DNA of 9,287 bases from an uncultured Micrococcaceae bacterium (lineage in GTDB: Bacteria > Actinomycetota > Actinomycetes > Actinomycetales > Micrococcaceae): NCBI GenBank assembly GCA_937896705.1, contig CALBOC010000304.1:1-9287 (forward strand), given 5' to 3'. The notes under the pieces are model-generated. The model was not told the origin of the DNA. It worked only from the letters and a program-made list of their open reading frames with translations, and did no database searches. This document shows positions 7,501 through 9,287 of this stretch, one piece after another. Every line of letters starts with the position of its first letter. Within the stretch, counting starts at the first letter, position 1. A program made the position numbers and the translations under genes.

Positions 7501-8124
7501 CGGTTCGGTGGGCGGAAACACATCGATAATCCCACCGCGAACAGCGAATTCACCGCGCCGAGAGACCATATCAACCCGGGTATAGGCGGCGTTGGCTAGA
7601 TCTTCAATGACCTGGTCGAAGTTATAAAATTTGCCGGTTTGTAACAAGACCGGTTCCAGGTCGCCCAGACCTTTAACAATTGGCTGGACAATCGACCGCA
7701 CCGGGGCCGTAACAACTTTCAACGGCGGTTGACCATCTCGACCGGGGTGCGCCAATTTACGCAGCACTGCCATACGCTCGCCCACGGTGTCGCTGCGCGG
7801 TGACAGACGCTCATGCGGCAGGGTTTCCCACGACGGGAAGTGCGCGACCGAGGAGGCATCCATCCAGGCGCTCAATCCTTGGGCCAAGTCTTCCGCTTCG
7901 CGGGCAGTGGCTGTTACCAAGAGGACTACCGGTGCCTCAAACGCTGAGGCGCACAGCGCCTGTGCCAGGCTGGCCGTCACAGCTTCCCGGGCGCCATCAG
8001 GCATTGAAAGCGACAGGTCCGCGGTACGGTCGGTACGCGTAATGGAGGTTCGCATTGCTGCGACGGCGGAATCGGATTCAATCTGAGCCAAAAGCCCTGA
8101 GAGCACAGCGTCTTCAGACAACAT
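4516..8124 (-). CDS. mfd: Transcription-repair coupling factor (superfamily 2 DNA translocase)
   Basis: Mfd displaces RNA polymerase stalled at DNA damage and recruits UvrA to start nucleotide excision repair. The 1202-residue protein is full length with the canonical order. It begins with an N-terminal UvrB-like module, including [15 protein letters not shown] (191-205). The RNA-polymerase-interaction domain starts near 518 ([16 protein letters not shown]) and runs to about 600. Next come the translocase lobes: Walker A GDVGFGKT (683-690, K689), DEEQ box (784-787), TATPIPRT (810-817), [14 protein letters not shown] (922-935) and QLRGRVGRG (953-961). The relay region with [18 protein letters not shown] (1004-1021) follows, then the C-terminal regulatory D7 domain. 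The ATG at 8124 is used; GGAAG lies only three bases upstream, so the adjacent TTG codon (8121) is a possible one-residue-shorter start. An in-frame stop a short way upstream, with no start codon after it, excludes a longer protein. The gene faces away from the DUF2505 gene and shares its strand with pth. Confidence 0.98.
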   Translation of the reverse strand: MLSEDAVLSGLLAQIESDSAVAAMRTSITRTDRTADLSLSMPDGAREAVTASLAQALCASAFEAPVVLLVTATAREAEDLAQGLSAWMDASSVAHFPSWETLPHERLSPRSDTVGERMAVLRKLAHPGRDGQPPLKVVTAPVRSIVQPIVKGLGDLEPVLLQTGKFYNFDQVIEDLANAAYTRVDMVSRRGEFAVRGGIIDVFPPTEPHPYRIEFFGDEVEEIRYFSIADQRSLVDTSDDGSETPTNVYAPPCRELLLTEKVQQRARDLQVSMPNVLEMLEPMSNGMAVEGMESLAPLVTEMESFLEVLPKGSMTILVEPEKVRGRVHDLLTTNEEFLEAAWAAAGEGLAAPVENQQEAGGFATLGDTRTVALEHDQGWWQFTSFDTDETFDATALRSGFKSPAQFAGDVAAMQNHVSNRIRDKWSIVVATHGPGPARRLAELFGEQGHAATVVDTIAELKPGQIQITVASLGAGFAWHDQRLAIVTEYDLFGRQAAGTQRGEKRSLARKRRNAVDPLALEEGDFVVHNQHGIAKFIELQRRKVAGARSTAGEEGYREYLVLEFAPSKRGGAGDRLFVPTDQLDQVSQYVGGDVPTLSKMGGSDWAQTKNKARRATREIAKELIQLYSARMATSGHAFSPDSPWQDELEQAFPHIETPDQLTTVDEVKKDMEAEVPMDRLVAGDVGFGKTEVAVRAAFKAIQDGKQVALLVPTTLLARQHAETFTERFAGFPVTVRALSRFQKAKESRETVEGLADGSIDLVIGTHRLLSDEIQFKDLGLVIVDEEQRFGVEHKEKLKHMRTNVDVLAMTATPIPRTLEMSMTGIRETSTLATPPEQRHPVLTYVGPYTDKQITAAIRREMMREGQVFYVHNRVNSINKVAGRIQELIPEARVAIAHGRMSESTLEQIMVDFWEKEYDVLVSTTIIETGLDIANANTLIIEDAHRYGLSQLHQLRGRVGRGRDRAYAYFLYDSAKPLNETAMERLKAVATHNELGSGMQLAQKDLEIRGAGNLLGGEQSGHIAGVGFDLYLRMVGEAVADFKGEEDTSPQEVKVELPVNAHLPHDYVPGERLRLEAYRNLAQATDAQAVNAVVEELNDRYGELPEAAQNLVAVANFRNTAREYGIYEIMLMGKNIKFGPIEELPDSRAMRLKRMYPGATFRAPLKAVMVPRPKTQAVTGKELIDAELLEWAGQFIANIFGDN

Positions 8125-8244
8125 TAACTTCCAAAATCTTGGGGATATTCACAAGTGGCGCGCCTTCCAGCATAACTGTTTTATAAGCTGCATCGTCTAC
8201 ACTTACCTTCTATCCACTGTTAGCGAGCAGCAAAGAGGGAACCC
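8125..8244. promoter_or_regulatory. Divergent intergenic region between mfd and the DUF2505 gene
   Basis: These 120 bases must carry the promoter of the DUF2505 gene, and also that of mfd unless mfd is read from pth through the intervening gene. On the plus strand, TACACT (8198-8203) fits TANNNT about 45 bases before the start codon, but no good -35 stands 17 bases upstream. On the minus strand a TATGCT hexamer and a TTGTGA hexamer can be picked out, neither convincing. The region is locally A+T-richer than the flanking genes, which fits a promoter. A GAGGGA ribosome binding site for the DUF2505 gene lies at 8235-8240. Confidence 0.4.
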
Positions 8245-8769
8245 ATGGCTTTCAATGAATCCACGACGATTTCTCACCCACCGCAGCGTGTGTTTGAGGG
8301 ACTGATTAGCCAAGATTTTCAGCAGCACGTTGCTGAAGAGTTCAACGCCAGTGTCGACACATTTACTGTTGTGCCACCGCAGCCTGCTGCCAGTGACACG
8401 GTGTCTGTGACCATCCACCGCAGTGTGAACGGCGAGCAAGTTGCTCAGCGACTGCCATCGGCGATACAGCGTTTCGTCAAAGGTCGCGTCAACATTGAGC
8501 AATCTGAGGCCTGGTCCGCTGCATCCGGAGATGGCGCTCGTGACGCCAACGTGACGATTAAGGTGCCGATGGCCAAAGCGACCGGTACGGCAACAATCAA
8601 GTTGTCTCCCACCGCTGATGGGTCCGGTACGACTGTGAATGTTTCGGGATCATTGAAGTCTTCTATTCCGTTGATGGGGTCGAAGATCGCTCAGATGGCT
8701 GAACCTCAAGTCGGAAAAATGCTGACCGAAATGAATAAGAAACTGGATGCTTGGTTGACGCAGCACTAA
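8245..8769 (+). CDS. DUF2505 family protein (SRPBCC/START-like fold expected)
   Basis: This 174-residue soluble protein has no signal peptide, no membrane segment and no cysteine. The pattern matches the actinobacterial DUF2505 family. It has an N-terminal strand/helix segment (FNESTTISHPPQRVFEGL, 3-20), a central LPSAIQRFVKGRVNIEQSEAW stretch (70-90), then repeated beta strands ending in GTTVNVSGSLKSSIPLMGSKI (128-148), and a final amphipathic helix (about 150-172). DUF2505 proteins are thought to have a START/SRPBCC-type lipid-binding fold; their role is not established and I assign none. The ATG at 8245 has a GAGGGA ribosome binding site (8235-8240) four bases away. The gene is transcribed alone, divergent from mfd and convergent with pth, with a terminator hairpin after it. 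Confidence 0.85.
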   Translation: MAFNESTTISHPPQRVFEGLISQDFQQHVAEEFNASVDTFTVVPPQPAASDTVSVTIHRSVNGEQVAQRLPSAIQRFVKGRVNIEQSEAWSAASGDGARDANVTIKVPMAKATGTATIKLSPTADGSGTTVNVSGSLKSSIPLMGSKIAQMAEPQVGKMLTEMNKKLDAWLTQH

Positions 8770-8788
8770 CACATTTCCAAGCAGGTTT

Positions 8789-8817
8789 GCGGGATGGTCC
8801 TCGTCGGGTCATCCCGC
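8789..8817 (+). terminator. Terminator hairpin between the convergent DUF2505 gene and pth
   Basis: GCGGGATG (8789-8796) pairs with CATCCCGC (8810-8817). The inner GTCC (8797-8800) and GGGT (8806-8809) add four pairs, two of them G-U, leaving the five-base loop TCGTC. The plus-strand tail CTTTCT gives a short U-rich run, so it best serves the DUF2505 gene, whose stop is 19 bases upstream. The stem also lies 18 bases beyond the pth stop on the other strand and may end that transcript too, although no U-tract follows it there. Confidence 0.8.
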
Positions 8818-8835
8818 CTTTCTATGTTCGTGTTC

Positions 8836-9287
8836 CTAGTGAAAACGATTTTGTGCGGTAGTGAGTCCATCTTGGACTAAGACTTCCACGGCATCTGCTG
8901 CTCGGTCGATGTGCAGTGGGAGCGTCTCGAGTTCGGGCGCCGAAAACGGGCGTAGGACATAATCTGCCGGAGCCATCCGTCCTGGAGGACGTCCGATTCC
9001 CGTCCTGACTCGCAAGTAGTCTTTGGTTCCCAAAGCTTGCGAGGTTGATTTGAGGCCGTTGTGTCCACCTTCGCCTCCGCCACGTTTGAGGCGAATAGTG
9101 TCAAAATCAATATCGAGTTCATCGTGAACCACGATGAGGTTCTCAGGGCCAATTTTGAAGAATTTTAGCAGTGCCGCAACGGGCTTGCCCGATAGGTTCA
9201 TGTAGGTGGCTGGTTTAGCCAGCACGATTTTTGGGCCTCCGATGCCCAAGCGGAATTCTGCGACCGCAGCTCCTGCCTTGTGTGTGT
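8836..9287 (-). CDS. pth: Peptidyl-tRNA hydrolase, N-terminus beyond the window edge
   Basis: Pth hydrolyses the ester bond of peptidyl-tRNAs dropped by stalled ribosomes, freeing tRNA in the cytosol. The frame is open through base 9287, and the residues before the apparent TTG start at 9249 (HKAGAAVAEFR) continue the family sequence, so the gene is truncated by the window and that TTG is internal. About 149 of the usual roughly 190 residues are present. Visible signatures are the tRNA-contacting asparagine in YMNLSG (codon about 9196-9198), the HDELD motif with the catalytic-site aspartate (codon about 9121-9123), GGGEGGHNGLKS with its conserved asparagine (codon about 9058-9060), and GTKDYLRVRTGIGRPPGR. 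The catalytic histidine of the RHNVG-type motif lies outside the window. The gene runs in the same direction as mfd, as is common in Actinomycetota. Confidence 0.96.
   Translation of the reverse strand, partial: THKAGAAVAEFRLGIGGPKIVLAKPATYMNLSGKPVAALLKFFKIGPENLIVVHDELDIDFDTIRLKRGGGEGGHNGLKSTSQALGTKDYLRVRTGIGRPPGRMAPADYVLRPFSAPELETLPLHIDRAADAVEVLVQDGLTTAQNRFH

Noticed and set aside
8157..8166. GGCGCGCC palindrome in the mfd/DUF2505 gap
   Set aside because: It is a common short G+C palindrome with no supporting promoter geometry; nothing suggests an operator.
9247..9249. TTG at 9249 as the true start of pth
   Set aside because: The open frame continues to the window edge with residues typical of Pth, and the catalytic histidine region would be missing, so the gene is truncated by the window rather than short.

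Overview
The window reads as a chromosomal housekeeping segment from a high-G+C Gram-positive bacterium (Actinomycetota). A Micrococcales/Micrococcaceae-like organism is my best guess. Reasons: the Mfd protein carries the actinobacterial version of the RNA-polymerase-binding region, a DUF2505 protein sits between pth and mfd, and GTG and TTG start codons are used beside moderately high G+C coding sequence. The species cannot be named from this alone. No mobile element, CRISPR array, tRNA or rRNA was found.

Layout. Bases 1-1251 (+) hold the 3' part of an alpha-D-phosphohexomutase family gene; the window opens exactly on its catalytic serine codon. Nine bases later comes deoC (1261-1956, +). 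A 70-base gap leads to a small two-helix membrane protein (2027-2299, +) with a TTG start. A strong perfect hairpin (2325-2358) and a 12-base palindrome (2361-2372) then lie directly before two tandem paralogous membrane acyltransferases (2375-3433 and 3447-4502, +). The second ends 13 bases from the end of the convergent mfd gene (8124-4516, -). A 120-base divergent gap separates mfd from a DUF2505 gene (8245-8769, +). That gene converges on pth (8836 to beyond 9287, -) across a shared-looking terminator hairpin (8789-8817). No gap between genes exceeds about 120 bases.

How the genes fit together. The mutase and deoC look like one transcription unit for (deoxy)ribose-phosphate salvage: a PGM2-like mutase could turn deoxyribose-1-phosphate into deoxyribose-5-phosphate, which DeoC splits to acetaldehyde and glyceraldehyde-3-phosphate. 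The two acyltransferases form a two-gene unit predicted to O-acylate a cell-surface sugar; the substrate is unknown. Mfd (transcription-repair coupling) and Pth (peptidyl-tRNA recycling) are conserved housekeeping genes on the minus strand, with the DUF2505 gene inserted between them in opposite orientation.

Novelty. I do not see a clearly undescribed system. The points most worth a second look are the duplicated acyltransferase pair and the unusual hairpin/palindrome leader without a Shine-Dalgarno sequence in front of it.
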